Assembly (NCBI RefSeq): GCF_047496725.1
Contig: NC_132982.1
Span: 9,326,501-9,390,500, forward strand
Source of the DNA: Anoplolepis gracilipes
Taxonomy: Eukaryota > Arthropoda > Insecta > Hymenoptera > Formicidae
Length of the DNA stretch: 64,000 nucleotides
Direction of reading: 5' to 3'
A program made the translations under genes and the position numbers. The notes under the pieces are model-generated. The model made no database searches. It had not been told where the DNA came from and saw only the letters and a list, made by a program, of their open reading frames with translations. This document shows positions 1 to 12,000 of this stretch, piece by piece (positions within the stretch are counted from its first letter, which is position 1; each line of letters begins with the position of its first letter).

Positions 1-1620
1 ATAAATATAACTAGTAATCACTTCCTTTAAAACTCTTCTGTATAATAATTTCGTAGTCAACAGTCCGATACAAGGTGTCTCGAAATTGATGATATAATCG
101 TACAATAAAAGTAAAAGTAATGATATTATAAAAAAAATAATTTTTTTATATACATGGCTTTGTTTCCAATTACATTTTTTTGAGAATCAGAAGATTGATA
201 ATGTTTTTTTCACTAGAATTAGAACAATCTTTAATTGTATGAATTATTTTTTCTTAACAGTATAGTTAATAAATAAATATATATATATATATTTTTTTTC
301 TTGAAAAGATAATTAATACATAATTTCTTTCTTTTTTCTCTTTTATTCTTTTTTAGTATAATTTAAATTATTTTAAATTGTTTTACTAACAATATTACAC
401 TTTATTTGTATTTATATATTGATAGTTATTGTCACATGCTACAAGGATATGGTATAGCAGATTAAAATTTAAAAGGGCTTAGATATGTTAATTTAAAAAT
501 AAATTTTCTCTTGAAAACAAGGGTTTAAAAAAATATAAAAAAAATTTTTAAACCATATTTTCGACTTATTTTTTCATGTATATATACATTATCATTATTA
601 GTTTCTTTGTTTTACCACCAATCACCTGAAACAGCTTGCTATATGCGCGCGTTTATAACATAGTCATTTCCTTTATGAAACATCCGTACAATGATTTGAA
701 ACTATTATAAAAATGATATGATCAAAACTGAAATCACTTTAATTTCCTTCATTGTTGACCTTTGAATCTTTTTTATTACATAATTAAAGAAGTGATCTTT
801 TAATTGATTTTTGATCTTGGAAAATTAAAAAGATCTGGCAGCATAGATTAGATGAATTATGAGGGACAATGCAAGACAATCATCTAATTATTAGTCAAAT
901 ATTAAGTATTAAGATTGAAGATAAAGATACAGAATATTTTTCAGTTATTTATGTAGACCTAAATTTTTTTATCCAAATACCTGATATCAAGTAATAAATT
1001 TAAAATTAAATATTAAATTAATATTATATACACATGCTAAAAAATTGTTTTAATTTTCGGATTTTTGTAGAGATTTGTATATAAAAATTTTTCAAGTTAC
1101 AGAATCAGAATCTGATGTTAAAATTGACAAATATAATATAAAAAATGCAATATGGCAAGTATAGTATGTAATTATAATTAATTATAATTATAAGCTTCCT
1201 ACAATATAATAAATTCAATATTTGATTTGACGGAAATCTTATTAAGTCCAATTTACACAGAAAATTCCACTTAAGAAATAAAAATTCGAATTTTGTACTA
1301 TATACACACAAAACACGTTAATACAATAGATATAATATAAATTTACAATTACGATAATATAAAATTTTTAACGAAAATCGTATTTTCAATAAAATAAACT
1401 GATACTTTAAAGAAAACTTTTCTAACATGTCCTGTATTTTAATTATATATATAACATAATTAAAATAATTCTAACTTTAAACTCTTCAAAATTATGATAT
1501 AATAAAGCATTTTTTAATGCATGTTAAAATAATATTGAGCAATGAACTTATAAGGAATAATTTTTCTATTTTTTTTTTAAATTATATTTCTTAATGACAA
1601 ATAAAATCATAAGCACTGAC
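1..1620. other. AT-rich non-coding stretch (probable intron)
   Basis: Very AT-rich with homopolymer runs and short (AT)n tracts, for example near 275-292. No open frame here has coding character on either strand. Since the exon at 1621-1850 reads leftwards and ends in a donor at 1620/1619, this stretch is most simply the beginning of its downstream intron; the next exon is probably beyond the left edge. Confidence 0.5.
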
Positions 1621-1850
1621 CTGGGAAAAGCGAGTCTGAGATCGGCTCTGAGTTTATTCAACAGCTCGCTGACCGATGTGAATTGTCTCAAGGTCATTTC
1701 GCCACTTCCGGATGCGTAACCGGAACTCGAACTGGTTGTCGACGGCAAGGTACCTTGGGAATCTTGAACTGACCCTAATGGACGTCTTCCCCATCGTCTC
1801 AGCGCAATTGCGTAATCTTCAGCGTTGTATGTAGGTGGTCTTAAACGTTC
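1621..1850 (-). CDS. Internal exon of a GBD/FH3-domain protein (candidate multiple wing hairs)
   Basis: Minus-strand exon of 230 bp, preceded by an acceptor (CTATTCGCAG) and followed by a donor (CCCAG/GTCAGT). The frame is open throughout and encodes about 76 residues starting ERLRPPTYNAEDYAIALRRW and ending in SELLNKLRADLRLAFP, with a Ser/Thr/Gly-rich linker between. It ends two bases into a codon (AG), so the next residue is Ser or Arg. The pattern LLxKLRADLRLAFP resembles the start of the GBD/FH3 armadillo region of diaphanous-type formins and of Drosophila Multiple wing hairs, a formin-like regulator of actin and planar polarity without an FH2 domain. That it is a real coding exon is well supported by frame and splice sites. 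The family name rests on remembered similarity and is less certain. Neighbouring exons were not found; the downstream one is probably outside the window. Confidence 0.6.
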
Positions 1851-2952
1851 CTGCGAATAGTAATGATCATTTACAATCTCAATCTTTTTCTCTCTCTCTC
1901 TCTCTCTCTCTCTTTCATATGAAATCGATTATTACTAACAATAAGAGTAATAAATTGATTATCAAATGAAATAATTAATATAATAAAAATTAAGATATAT
2001 ATATATACAATTTTTTATCGCGTTTAATATACAAATTGGCGCTAAATGATTTACAATAAATTACGAAAACCGTGTTTAATTCGCATAATACACGCTGTGA
2101 TGTTGGTGAGAAAAAGATGGACAAACAGCTGATTCCTAGAGAAAGTATGCGTATAACAATGTCCGTTTAAAATATTGCACTCGCGAAAAAATTTTATGGA
2201 CAATCGTAAATGATATTCACTTGCCATTCTGTACGGTGTGACATTTACGACTACGCATTCTTAAATGAATCAGTAATACATACGTCGTACTCCCGACCTC
2301 GTGTACGTAAACAAAGCGGCCGAGCTCGCTCTTCCCTCTCCCTCCAACTGTCACCTTGGCCTTCACGCAATTTTCCAAACAATTTCTCGTTTAATACCAT
2401 CAGGATTTAATAGTATAACGACGATTAATTCCCAAGTTTCATTCGTATCATATATGAATTATTTCATGTGATTATGCATCGACATATTACGTATACATAA
2501 CACTCACACTTTCTCTCTCTTTCACGTAATCTGTATAATCAGAATGACAAAACAATTCTCTAATCGCAACCTATTTATGAATAATTAATGATAAAAGTTA
2601 TTACATGATATTTCACATAATATATTTGATATATATATATGTGTGTGTAGATACATACAGCTTTAAGTCCGCGTATTTTCTCGCTTTTTAACAGAGGGAA
2701 CACAAGTGTCACCGATCACTGATCGTAGAATAAAGAATTTCTAAAGTTCGGAAAGTTTTTCTATTTCAATAGTCTTGTGTCCTATGTGTACTTTTTTCTT
2801 GTTGGAAAGCTCTCTGGAAATTTGACCAATGAGATTTAAGCAGGGATCTTTGCTTCTTTCCAATTGGTCATGTCATTCTCAATCATTAATGCATTATCTA
2901 TGGACCTTCATGTCGCGGTTAATAGAAACTAGCGCCAAAATAATGCAGCTCT
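1851..2952. other. Non-coding DNA with (TC)n tract and a GC-richer patch
   Basis: Holds a (TC)n microsatellite at about 1888-1913 and a GC-richer, CpG-containing patch at about 2210-2400. The patch could contain an upstream exon or promoter of the minus-strand gene at 1621-1850, but no start codon with a matching donor could be chosen there. The rest is AT-rich. Confidence 0.4.
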
Positions 2953-2953
2953 T

Positions 2954-2974
2954 GACAGGTGACAGGTGACAGTC
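2954..2974. promoter_or_regulatory. Tandem CAGGTG E-boxes
   Basis: The 7-bp unit GACAGGT is repeated, placing two CAGGTG E-boxes at 2956-2961 and 2963-2968. CAGGTG is the preferred core of Snail/Zfh-type zinc fingers and of some bHLH dimers. The site lies just upstream of the candidate plus-strand leader exon at 3000-3558. The sequence is seen; the regulatory role is inference. Confidence 0.25.
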
Positions 2975-2999
2975 ATATTTGATTCGCGTAGTACATGCT

Positions 3000-3558
3000 C
3001 GTAATCACAGTATCGGATCATGGCGTCGTGATAAGATCGAAAGCCGATAGATTTAATAATATCCGCGTAATATTCGCGACCGAGCATCGGAAGTGTGAAA
3101 AAAGTATCGGGTGATCGTCGTGTATTATATGCGTAGATCTATTATATCGCGTGCATTGTCTGCATATATGTCATTACGTGCGTATGATATCGGGAGTGTC
3201 GAAGAAAATGGCGGGAAGTGTTTTGGGCGATTTACCGTAATTACGCGTAAATACCGTATATCGCGTTGTCGACGCGAATATGTCACAGTTTTGTCAAATA
3301 AACTCCGCGCTTATTAATTATTAAAATAATAAATTAAAGTTATACCGAGGATAAGTATCTCCTGTAAATAAACACGTTGAAAGTTCGAAATAATTCGGAT
3401 GATTATGCGTGGACGCAGTATATCATGCCGATAATGTGAAATATTGTATATATATATATATATATATATGACATTTTTGTGAAAAGAAACTTGTATGATT
3501 GCTTTGTGAAATTTGGATAAATTTGTCGTCGACAAAGAATTCGATAGACAAATAGCAG
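3000..3558 (+). other. Candidate 5' leader exon ending in a strong donor
   Basis: A GC-richer, CpG-containing block ending at 3558 with donor ATAGCAG/GTGAGT. No long open frame reaches the donor from an ATG, so if transcribed this is probably untranslated leader or a non-coding RNA exon. It may pair with the small exon at 3910-3954. The 5' limit is a guess because no clear initiator or TATA box could be fixed. An antisense shadow frame crosses it and was ignored. Confidence 0.3.
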
Positions 3559-3909
3559 GTGAGTAATCATTTATTTATTTATTATATCTGATTTTAATGA
3601 TTTATTTACATTGTACCATTCGTGTATTTCGACAGAGATTTTATTATTCTTGTCACATTTAGGGGATAGGTGAATATTACAAATAAAATTATTATTATTT
3701 TAATAATCATTTCATTTCATTTCCTTTAATTATTTGAAATTATTTTATTAGTAATTATTTTAATAATGGAATTTAAAAAATTAAAATATTAAACATGCAA
3801 ACATGCATATGCAAGAATTAATATCTGTATGAAATATATTGTATATGTCATAAATCTAGATACAAATGAAAAAACACAAATACTAATTAATAATAATTAT
3901 AAATTATAG

Positions 3910-3954
3910 GTGCAGTATCTGTAGCAGATGCAGTTGAGGCAACATATCATCAAG
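3910..3954 (+). other. Candidate 45-bp exon carrying a start codon
   Basis: Bounded by an acceptor (AAATTATAG) and a strong donor (CAAG/GTGAGT). An ATG at 3928 opens the frame MQLRQHIIK, which runs in phase 0 to the donor, and an in-frame TAG lies 6 bp upstream, so this would be a true first Met. Another frame of the same exon is also open (AVSVADAVEATYHQ), but it has no ATG upstream. The polypyrimidine tract is poor and no matching downstream exon was found in the window, so this could equally be a non-coding transcript or a chance pair of sites. Confidence 0.3.
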
Positions 3955-6520
3955 GTGAGTGATTTTATGAAAATGTTTTTTAACAGGATGTAGGCTTGTG
4001 AAAGTTAATAAAGTGTGACAAAGTATTTTTTCTGTTAATAATGATGACTATCTCTGAGATTAATATATAACTTATCAATATTAAAAAATTTGTGATTAAT
4101 GCAGTTATTGTGTGTATGCAGTTATGTGTGCTTAAATTTTCTATATAGTAAATATAATTAAAACAAATATATATATGTATACTATATGTGTAACATTCTC
4201 TTGCATTTAAAATATAAAAATTTCATATAATTATATATAATATAAAATAATAAAATAATCAATATATAAATTATCTTAATCTTATTATATCAAAATATTT
4301 TATATCAAAAAATAATATAAGGCAGTAATTTTGCATAATTGAGAGATACTTTATTATAGAACATAGTATTTTCTCAACAATTACTTATTTCGTTTTAATT
4401 AAATAAATTGAAAATAACCGATATTAGACTTATTTAAATAAATTATCCGGGATTTAAACTTAACTCTCGCTCTCTCTGACAGATCGAATTTATTTTACTA
4501 AATCATGATATATTTCTAAAAATACTACATATATACTATTATTACGGATATAAAGATAAATTTTGCTATAATAAAATCAGTTGGCGCAATATCTATTGTA
4601 TCAAATATCTATTTAATTTAGCGATAGGAATATTGACTTTGATCACAGAGTCTTTATTGACGAAACGAAATTAGAACTCTCTTGTTATTTCAAATGGCTT
4701 GAGTTCTGTTTTAGATAAACTTTTCTAATTAAGAAGAAGCGATACTTTAATTTCTCTGTTATAAATGTATGGATGATAGATAAATTTATTTATCATGTAA
4801 AAATGCTCTATATTAATTTATATTAATATCGTAGGATTTAATACATACTATATATGTAATTGCATAAACCTATTTCTCGACGTTGACAATGAAAAATACA
4901 AGTCTTTTTCCGCTCGTGAGTACCGCAGCACTGAAATGAAGCTCATCAACGATGTCTTCCCGCTAATACGCGCTATTGTGTTCCACGCGAACAAATTACG
5001 TAAAATTTGCTTTACTTTCATACTTACGGTTTATGTAGAATGTATAAATTATCCGAAGAAATCCGCTATATTGACGTACAAGCGGAAGCGGCATGAATTA
5101 TTCAAATAAGTCAATTACATTCGGACTCGTTACCGTTCTCGAATCACGTACGGTTCTCTTCTTTCGATATAACGTACACTTATCAAACAGCAGTGCGTTC
5201 CAATGTCATGAAAATTCGTAATAAGCAATCACTGGAGATGACATTAAAAAAATTTCAATTAAGTAAATTATATACGAAAATTAGTAAACTGAATACAATA
5301 ATTTTAATATTCGAATTTTATGCTGTTCTCATTTGTATAAATAATTTTAGGTAGGCAGATCAGAAATTTTAAAAAAGCAGAAAAGTTTTACTTAAGTCTC
5401 TAAGTGTAGTTCACGAAAAAAATAGAAAATAAACAGCAAGTGTAAAAAAATTCTGCGATATTGTTCAATTTTCGGTTTGGAATTACTTATTTATTTTGTA
5501 GGTATATTATATTATCGCAGAATCGCTCTAGCAATTATAATACATATAAAGCGAAATGTTGGATGATCGTAGTGTATGAAAAAGATCTTTAAATGCGAGA
5601 GAAAAGAACTGATGTTTTCAGGACAATTTAAATTAATTAAACATCATAAGGATCATTAATAATCATGATTAATCGTAATAAAGTAAATGTATTAATTCTC
5701 GACATCAAGACTGATATTCCTGAACAAAAATATTTAATTTGTATTGATATTAAATTTCTTTTAATCCATATTGTAAAAAATATAAATTTAAAAAATAAAA
5801 TTAAATATCTAAGTTTGAAAAACATTTTATATATTAATCATATTTTCTAAAAAAAAATTTCTGAAAGAATATTTAGAAAAAGTTTTTTTTTTTAGAAAAA
5901 TCTAGATATTTCACTTTTTTTATAAATTTCATATTTTTGACATATGGATTAAAAGAAGCTTAATATCAATAAAAATGCATTCTTTTATTTTCAAGTACAT
6001 TTATTGCTATCAATATTAAATATGTTTATGATTGTACGTCGTTATGATGAAATGCTATCCACGCTGATTATTTTTATCTTTGTCTTTGTGAGGCATTAGA
6101 ATGATAATAGATAAGATTCTACAACAATTGGGACCTTTAGTATCGGTTATTAACCCAACAAATTAAAAGAGAAAGAACTGGTGCTATCTTGCTTGTATCG
6201 ATTTTTTAATGCAGAGAAATTGGCACGCACCATCGCCTAAAAGTGGTGATTTTTTGATAACAACGCTTTCTATAAGTCATCAGTTTTATATTTTTTTTTT
6301 ACGTATTCCTTCCGCAATTTAAGTGAAATCGCCGTACGTTCTTCGTCGACTTTCTCGCACAACGACAGAACATCACATATGACCGCGCGCGCAATACCTC
6401 GTCACAGTCGATCTAATTTTCAGATCATCCGCGAACGATTTCCATTTTCATTCGACGAATTATTTTGATCCTGGCATAAAACTTTCACATCTATGTGCGA
6501 AAGGTTAAAGTGAAAACATA
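3955..6520. other. AT-rich DNA without recognised gene
   Basis: Mostly AT-rich. A GC-richer patch at about 4900-5200 holds a 57-codon ATG frame (4936-5109) with no other support, and another CpG-containing patch lies at 6300-6450. A dispersed AT-rich motif around 5940-5985 recurs near 14750-14810. Nothing here can be called a gene. Confidence 0.4.
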
Positions 6521-6903
6521 CACTCAAAAAAATATTTTGCTAATGTAGATAGATTTCTCGATGTCTCAGTTCAAATTTATCGCTACTTTTCGTATCTGTT
6601 AGAATATCGTTTGTCACGTATAGAATTTATAGCAGCAATATTCTAGATAATTTAGATCCCATTGCCAAATATTAATCACAAATATAATTGTCCTTGACAA
6701 TAGGCCTAAAGATAGGCATCATACACAAATTTTCTGTCTAAATTACACTAATAGTACAGATATAAATTTTGTCTCTGTCATTTAAATTGATCAAGTGCAA
6801 AATATATGCAGTATCACAGTATTTGCTAATAATTTATCTGTTTCAGTTAATTTTTTACACCTAGAAAATTTTTGTCGAAGTTGCAAGATCATTTTTTTGA
6901 GTG
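6521..6903 (+). mobile_element. MITE family A, copy 1
   Basis: Non-autonomous DNA transposon of about 383 bp starting CACTCAAAAAAAT and ending in the inverted ATTTTTTTGAGTG, with weaker terminal symmetry continuing inward. It is flanked on both sides by TA (6519-6520 and 6904-6905). Internal landmarks shared by the family are a palindromic TTGTCNNNGACAA-type core next to AGGCCT, and a conserved block near the right end containing TCTGTTTCAGTTAA. There is no transposase frame. Confidence 0.85.
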
Positions 6904-6985
6904 TATCAAGACAACGATGCTGATTTATTGAATTAATATATAAATAATCGATTCATCCCTCTTTCTTCCAATTAATCGAATCATA

Positions 6986-7374
6986 CGCTCAAAAAATGAT
7001 CTTGCAACTTTAACAAAAATTTTCTAGGTGTAAAAAATTAACTGAAACAGATAAATTATTAGCAAATACTGCAATACTGCATATATTTTGCACTTAATCA
7101 ATTTAAATGACAGAATTTATATCTGTATTATTAGTATAATTTAGACAGAAAATTTGTCTGCGATGCCTATCCTTAAGGCCTACTGTCAAGGACAATTATA
7201 TTTGCGATTAATATTTGGCAATGGGATCTAAATTTTCTAGAGGTATTGCTAAAATATTGCTGCTATAAATTCCATACGTGACAAACAATATTCTAACAGA
7301 TAGAAAAAGTAGCGATAAATTTTAATTGAGACATCTAGAAATCTATCTACAGTAGCAAAATATTTTTTTGAGTG
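6986..7374 (-). mobile_element. MITE family A, copy 2 (inverted relative to copy 1)
   Basis: Same family as 6521-6903 but in the opposite orientation, beginning CGCTCAAAAAATGATCTTGC and ending ATTTTTTTGAGTG. It is flanked by TA at 6984-6985 and 7375-7376. Only about 80 bp separate it from copy 1, so the two form a long inverted repeat. The left terminus carries one substitution (CGCTC for CACTC). Confidence 0.85.
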
Positions 7375-7961
7375 TACGTAAATAATTATGGTGCATCACT
7401 ATTATGCATTAATATCTATAGAATTGTTATAAACTGTAACATGCGATGCATATGATATCGGATTTGTTAATTACATAAACAACGGATCATTTTTGTTATC
7501 TGTTATATAATTGACACTCTATAAATGGTCGAAAACACGTGCAGGAATATTTACAAGATGTTACGCAATGCGTCAAGTTGTACGAGTGCATATGCCGTTA
7601 GCGACAAGGTCAAGGCGGAAAGTGACTTTGCTACTTTAGCTCGGAAGGCCGTTTCTCTCACAACAGTATTAATATACTCTTTCTCGCACGCATATGTCAA
7701 CGAACATAAGTCGGGGACGATGGAGTTCTCACGCGGTAAAAGCCGCAAGATGAGAATCGGTTGTTTTGCCGGTTCGCTATCTGTCTTTTTCATCGGAAAC
7801 ATTATGCCGATAGTGCCTCGTGCGTGGAATGCGTGGTCGTTTAACGCGATTTGAGTTACGTCATAAAGCTTCCGCGCCAAGTTTTACACGCCAGCTGATC
7901 GGCACGCGACGCAATCGCGTTTCAACGTTATTCGTTACACTGTAATTTACTTAACGTCTCT
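7375..7961. other. Probable 3' flank/UTR of the minus-strand gene ending at 7962
   Basis: GC-richer between about 7525 and 7920, where open frames of 109 codons exist on both strands at once, as expected of stop-poor sequence. It lies immediately downstream of the stop codon at 7962-7964 on the minus strand and is best read as 3' UTR or flank. An AATAAA overlaps that stop codon. Confidence 0.3.
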
Positions 7962-8043
7962 TTATTCTACCTTTTCCGGCTGCGGCCCCCATGGTTTCAC
8001 GACCAGCAGCTCTTCCTCCGCATTTGGCGCCATGTCCGACTCG
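7962..8043 (-). CDS. C-terminal exon of an unrecognised protein
   Basis: Minus-strand exon preceded by a very good acceptor (TATGTCTTTTTTTTCAG at 8044 and upstream). After one base completing a split codon it encodes 26 residues, ESDMAPNAEEELLVVKPW then GPQPEKVE, followed by TAA at 7962-7964. The other two frames give either Arg/Gly-rich or stop-broken peptides. The short acidic stretch followed by VVKPWGPQPE looks like a cytoplasmic tail, but I do not recognise the family. The previous exon must end two bases into a codon; none with that phase was identified nearby, so a large intron is implied. Confidence is moderate because only one boundary and a short frame support it. Confidence 0.45.
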
Positions 8044-8938
8044 CTGAAAAAAAAGACATAACACATTATTGAAAGGGTAATCTCATGAATCTCATTATCG
8101 TTCTAAGAGAGATGTAAAAACAGTTGTGTAATTTAAAAAAAAAAAAATTCTATAACTTTTTTATTAAATATACTAATATATTTTTTATCATATATGTATA
8201 ATATTTTTATTAAATATATCAAGAATTTGAAAATTCTCAGATAAAAGTTAGAATTCTATCAATTCCTTTGAAATTTCAAAAATAAGATAAGTCAACTTTT
8301 TGTATGTTACATTGCATTGAAACATTATAAAATAGGCATTTATAAAAGTAATCTACTAGTAGCTGATAAATGAATAATTAATACACAATTGCATCAATAT
8401 TTTATTTTCTTAAATCAATTAAATTATTTTATCTATTAGGATACAGTCTTATGCTGTAGGAAATGAAACGTGCAAACGTGAAGCTATGCAATTTTATTCC
8501 ATTGTCGTTTTTTCAGAGAAAACGTATGCTTTATTAACGAAACGATATCTCGACTCGAGGAGCAAGCTTTAAAAGACACGTTGCTTTTCTTGAAAAATAC
8601 TTTCGCGTCGCTTTTTTGCGATCGATGTGGAATGTTGTATTTAATTAACGAATGGCGTACATAGCGTTGTTGATCGCCCGAGTGTAGAACGGCTCCACGG
8701 AATTTCCTTCGCGGTATTTTCAAACGGTACCTCACTCACGTGGTGCGTTCCGCCAGAATGAAGGCAAACGACGGCGCGCACCAATTCCGAGTGCGTTATT
8801 TCAATAATTTCCAAATGCAAATTATTATTTGATAATTTTATAAATTTTGACATATATTTATAATCTTATAATTGTAATAATATATAATTTTAATTTTTAA
8901 TTCACATCAAATCGATGTAAATTTCACTTTTTATCCTG
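8044..8938. other. Non-coding DNA, GC-richer patch at 8480-8855
   Basis: The left half is AT-rich and would be intron of the minus-strand gene ending at 7962. The patch at 8484-8853 contains a 70-codon minus-strand ATG frame (start at 8853) crossing a GTGAGT donor after GGTHH. The phase of that donor does not fit the exon at 7962-8043, so the two cannot be joined directly. Confidence 0.3.
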
Positions 8939-9335
8939 CACTCAAAAAAATATTTTGCTAATGTAAATAGATTTCTAGATGTCTCAATTAAAATTTATCC
9001 CTACTTTTTGTATCTGTTGGAATATTGTTTGTCACGTATAGAATTTATAGCAGCAATATTCTAGCAGCACCTCTAGAAATTTTAGATCCCGTTGGCAAAT
9101 ATTAATCGCAAATATAATTGTCCTTGACAATAGGCCTTAAAGATAGGCATCGCGGAAAAATTGTCTGTCCAAATTACACTAATAGTACGGATATAAATTC
9201 TGTCTCTGTCATTTAAATTGATTAAGCGCAAAATATATGCAGTATCACAGTATTTGCTAAATAATTTATCTGTTTCAGTTAATCTTTTACACCTAGAAAA
9301 TTTTTGTTCAAGTTGCAAGATCATTTTTTTGAGTG
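8939..9335 (+). mobile_element. MITE family A, copy 3
   Basis: Full-length copy of about 397 bp with CACTCAAAAAAAT and ATTTTTTTGAGTG termini. The flanking dinucleotides are TG on the left and CA on the right, so this is the one intact copy without a matching 2-bp target duplication. An 80-codon minus-strand frame inside it is a chance frame of the repeat. Confidence 0.85.
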
Positions 9336-12000
9336 CAAAGTACTGATTATTAAAAATTCGATAAATAAAATGAACTGGATGAACGGAAGACTGATAATTT
9401 TTGAAGACCGATAATAACGTTTCATGTGAATGCGATCTATATCACGCGAGACAAATCTTGCGAAAGAATCACTCGAGTAGTATTAGTACAAAGATTTCGG
9501 TTATCGCGATTTCACACCTGCACACTTGCCCGGTATGCAGATAAATCTCTTATCCGTCAAGATAAAGTTGAAACTCTTCTCGCGAACGCTGGCATTTCAC
9601 GGTCCGGTGCGGCGCGTAGTGCAATAATTCTGCTAGATAGTAGAATTCTACGAGGACACGGATCATGGATGCTTAATTTTGTAGGTTAGCTGCGATATAA
9701 TAATGGGAATCATGATGATTGTGTCGCGATCACGATGGTACACGATTGCGCATCGATGATTCGATGGCAAGCCGAGTGAATCAGAAATGTACTTATTACT
9801 GTTGACGGATCTGTCGTAACCTTACGAATTATCGTGGCTACGTTGATTCACGCAATTTGAAGATTACTCTTCGTGGCAATAATGTCATGTTATAATCGGT
9901 GTATTAAACATTGCGTACATGGTCGTTGACAGACTTTCTAAACGTCACAGACGTTTTCACCGTGTAAGATTGTATGATAATAAGTAGAGTAATTTAAAAA
10001 CAATTTAATTTAATTGATTTAAGAACATAAAATTGTTGCGATATTGTGTATTAATCATTTATTTATTAGCTATGTGTAGATTAATTTTGATTTTGTGGAT
10101 GTTGATTTTATAATCCTTAAAAATATTGCTTTTATTTTTGAAATTTCTAGCTTTTAAAAAGTTTTAGCAGTTTTAAGCATAAATGTATGTGATGTTAATT
10201 TAATATTTTCTTTAAATATAAATTTGCAATACTTTTTTAAAATTATGATGAAAATTATCAAAAAATAACAAATTATTTACTAGAAAAAAATTTGAAACAT
10301 ATTTTCTCTCAAAATTGCCAGAATTTTTCTTAAATAAAATTTTGTTCAAAGTGTCTAGGGATCAAAAATTATTTCTGAGCTATGATTCAAACCTTGAGAA
10401 TTTCTCAAGGATAATCTCTTAAAAATCTTATTCTTATACAACATTTGATGATAAAGAAAAAAAATAAAAAGTACTTGTAATTTCAATTTTTTATTAAAAA
10501 TTATGAAAATTTCTATAGGCAAAATTTTGGTTTAGAAAATATAGTACTTTTTTCTGTACAATGTTTTAACAGTTCTATTGGAAAGCATTATGTTACATTG
10601 ATTTAATTAAATGAATCTCGAATAAATTATTTTCGAAACGAATTTTTCTAAAGAAAATTTCAGTCTATTATTGATTTTAAAAAATTCTTTTATAAATCAT
10701 TCTGTAATAAAATCGTCTATTAATAACGAATCAAAACATATTTGTTTAATCTTATAAAAAAAAAAAAAAAAAAAAAAAAAAGCTTTGGAATTTAAGAATG
10801 AATTACGCACACAGAGCTCTCTATCGAAATTCTGAGAATGGGTTGCAAACTTTGCAGAAATCGTACGAGATCACGTCGCGCGTGGACCTCTCTCGCGGAA
10901 GTGCCGCGGATGCATGCGTGCATGCGTACGTGCGTACATGCAGGTATACTTGAAACGCGTTCTTGGATGTAACGCGGAGAGAAAAAAAAAAGTACGCGGC
11001 GTAAGTACGTACCTACTGCTCGGAGACAGCCGAGGCATTGACCCGCGCGCGAGCGGTTAGTCACACACATATGCACGCCGATACATATACATATGTACGC
11101 ATGGCGTAGGCATGGTGCTTTAATAGCGTTAAACGACGCGCACTCCCTCCATTTATATCTCTCCGCGGCTACCGCTGTGCCTCGAAACAATTCGCCACCA
11201 TATCCATAACCATAGGTTTCTGTAATGTACATTAGCAACCGCAGGCAGGTTACAGCTGTCTACGCTGGTAACAATGCTATAATAAAATCCCTTTATTATG
11301 TGAACTCGTCTGGAGAGAATTTTAATTTATAGGAGACATCTGTTTCAGAATAGAGAGTATAGGAGACTCAGAATAGAGAGACTATATTTGTAATTTGCAC
11401 ATTTCTTTTTCCTTCAAATATATCTATAAATCGTAATAAAAAATACGGTGCAAATGAAACGATCTTTTGATCATCAAAAAAATGGTATGTTTATATGTTG
11501 TAATATTTTTATTTTTTCTATTAAGAAAAATATTTTCAGCTGGAAGATGTATTTATTTTTGATCAGATTTGTGATCAGATAACTTTTAACCAGTCTAGAT
11601 TTCACGTTTTCGAACGCGACACATTGATATTTTTTATCAAGTTTTAGCTGGATGTATATCTTGATACAAAATTCTAATTAAATTTCAAGATAAATATTTA
11701 CAAAAAAAAAAGTTTTACTTTCATCTTTATTTGAAGATTTATCTTGTGATTTGAAAATAGGAAGACGATTCTGAGTTTAATACATATCATTTTATTTCTT
11801 CATTTATCAATCTATGTTTATCTTAAGAGACCCATTGATATTGGTACATGTTTTTCCAAGGCATAAACTTTAGTAACTTCCAATAGATTTATCATAAATG
11901 ACGCACTCATAATTTATTCGAAAGTTATAATCAATTAAAGTAAAGTGAAAGAATGTGCAAAATAGGAACTTTGACACATGTCATTAAATATTTGATAACG
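9336..12000. other. Intergenic or intronic DNA with GC-rich islands and a poly(A) run
   Basis: A GC-richer stretch at 9420-9960 has an 87-codon plus frame without recognisable similarity. A run of more than 20 A at about 10757-10781 resembles a retroposed tail, but no source gene is visible beside it. A CpG-rich block at 10800-11270 is full of ATGCAT/GTAC-type short palindromes and has a 148-codon minus frame of low-complexity composition. None of these can be assigned a gene. Confidence 0.35.

Noticed and set aside
4936..5109. 57-codon ATG frame MKLINDVFPLIRAIVFHANK...
   Set aside because: Protein-like, but short, isolated, and not joinable in frame to the candidate exon at 3910-3954.
8641..8853. 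70-codon minus ATG frame with internal GTGAGT
   Set aside because: Donor phase does not match the downstream terminal exon at 7962-8043 and no other partner exon was found.
9082..9324. 80-codon minus frame
   Set aside because: Lies entirely inside MITE copy 3; other copies do not preserve it, and it shows no transposase signature.
10792..11238. 148-codon minus-strand frame
   Set aside because: Generated by CpG-rich sequence with ATGC/GTAC repeats; composition is His/Cys/Ala/Arg low-complexity.
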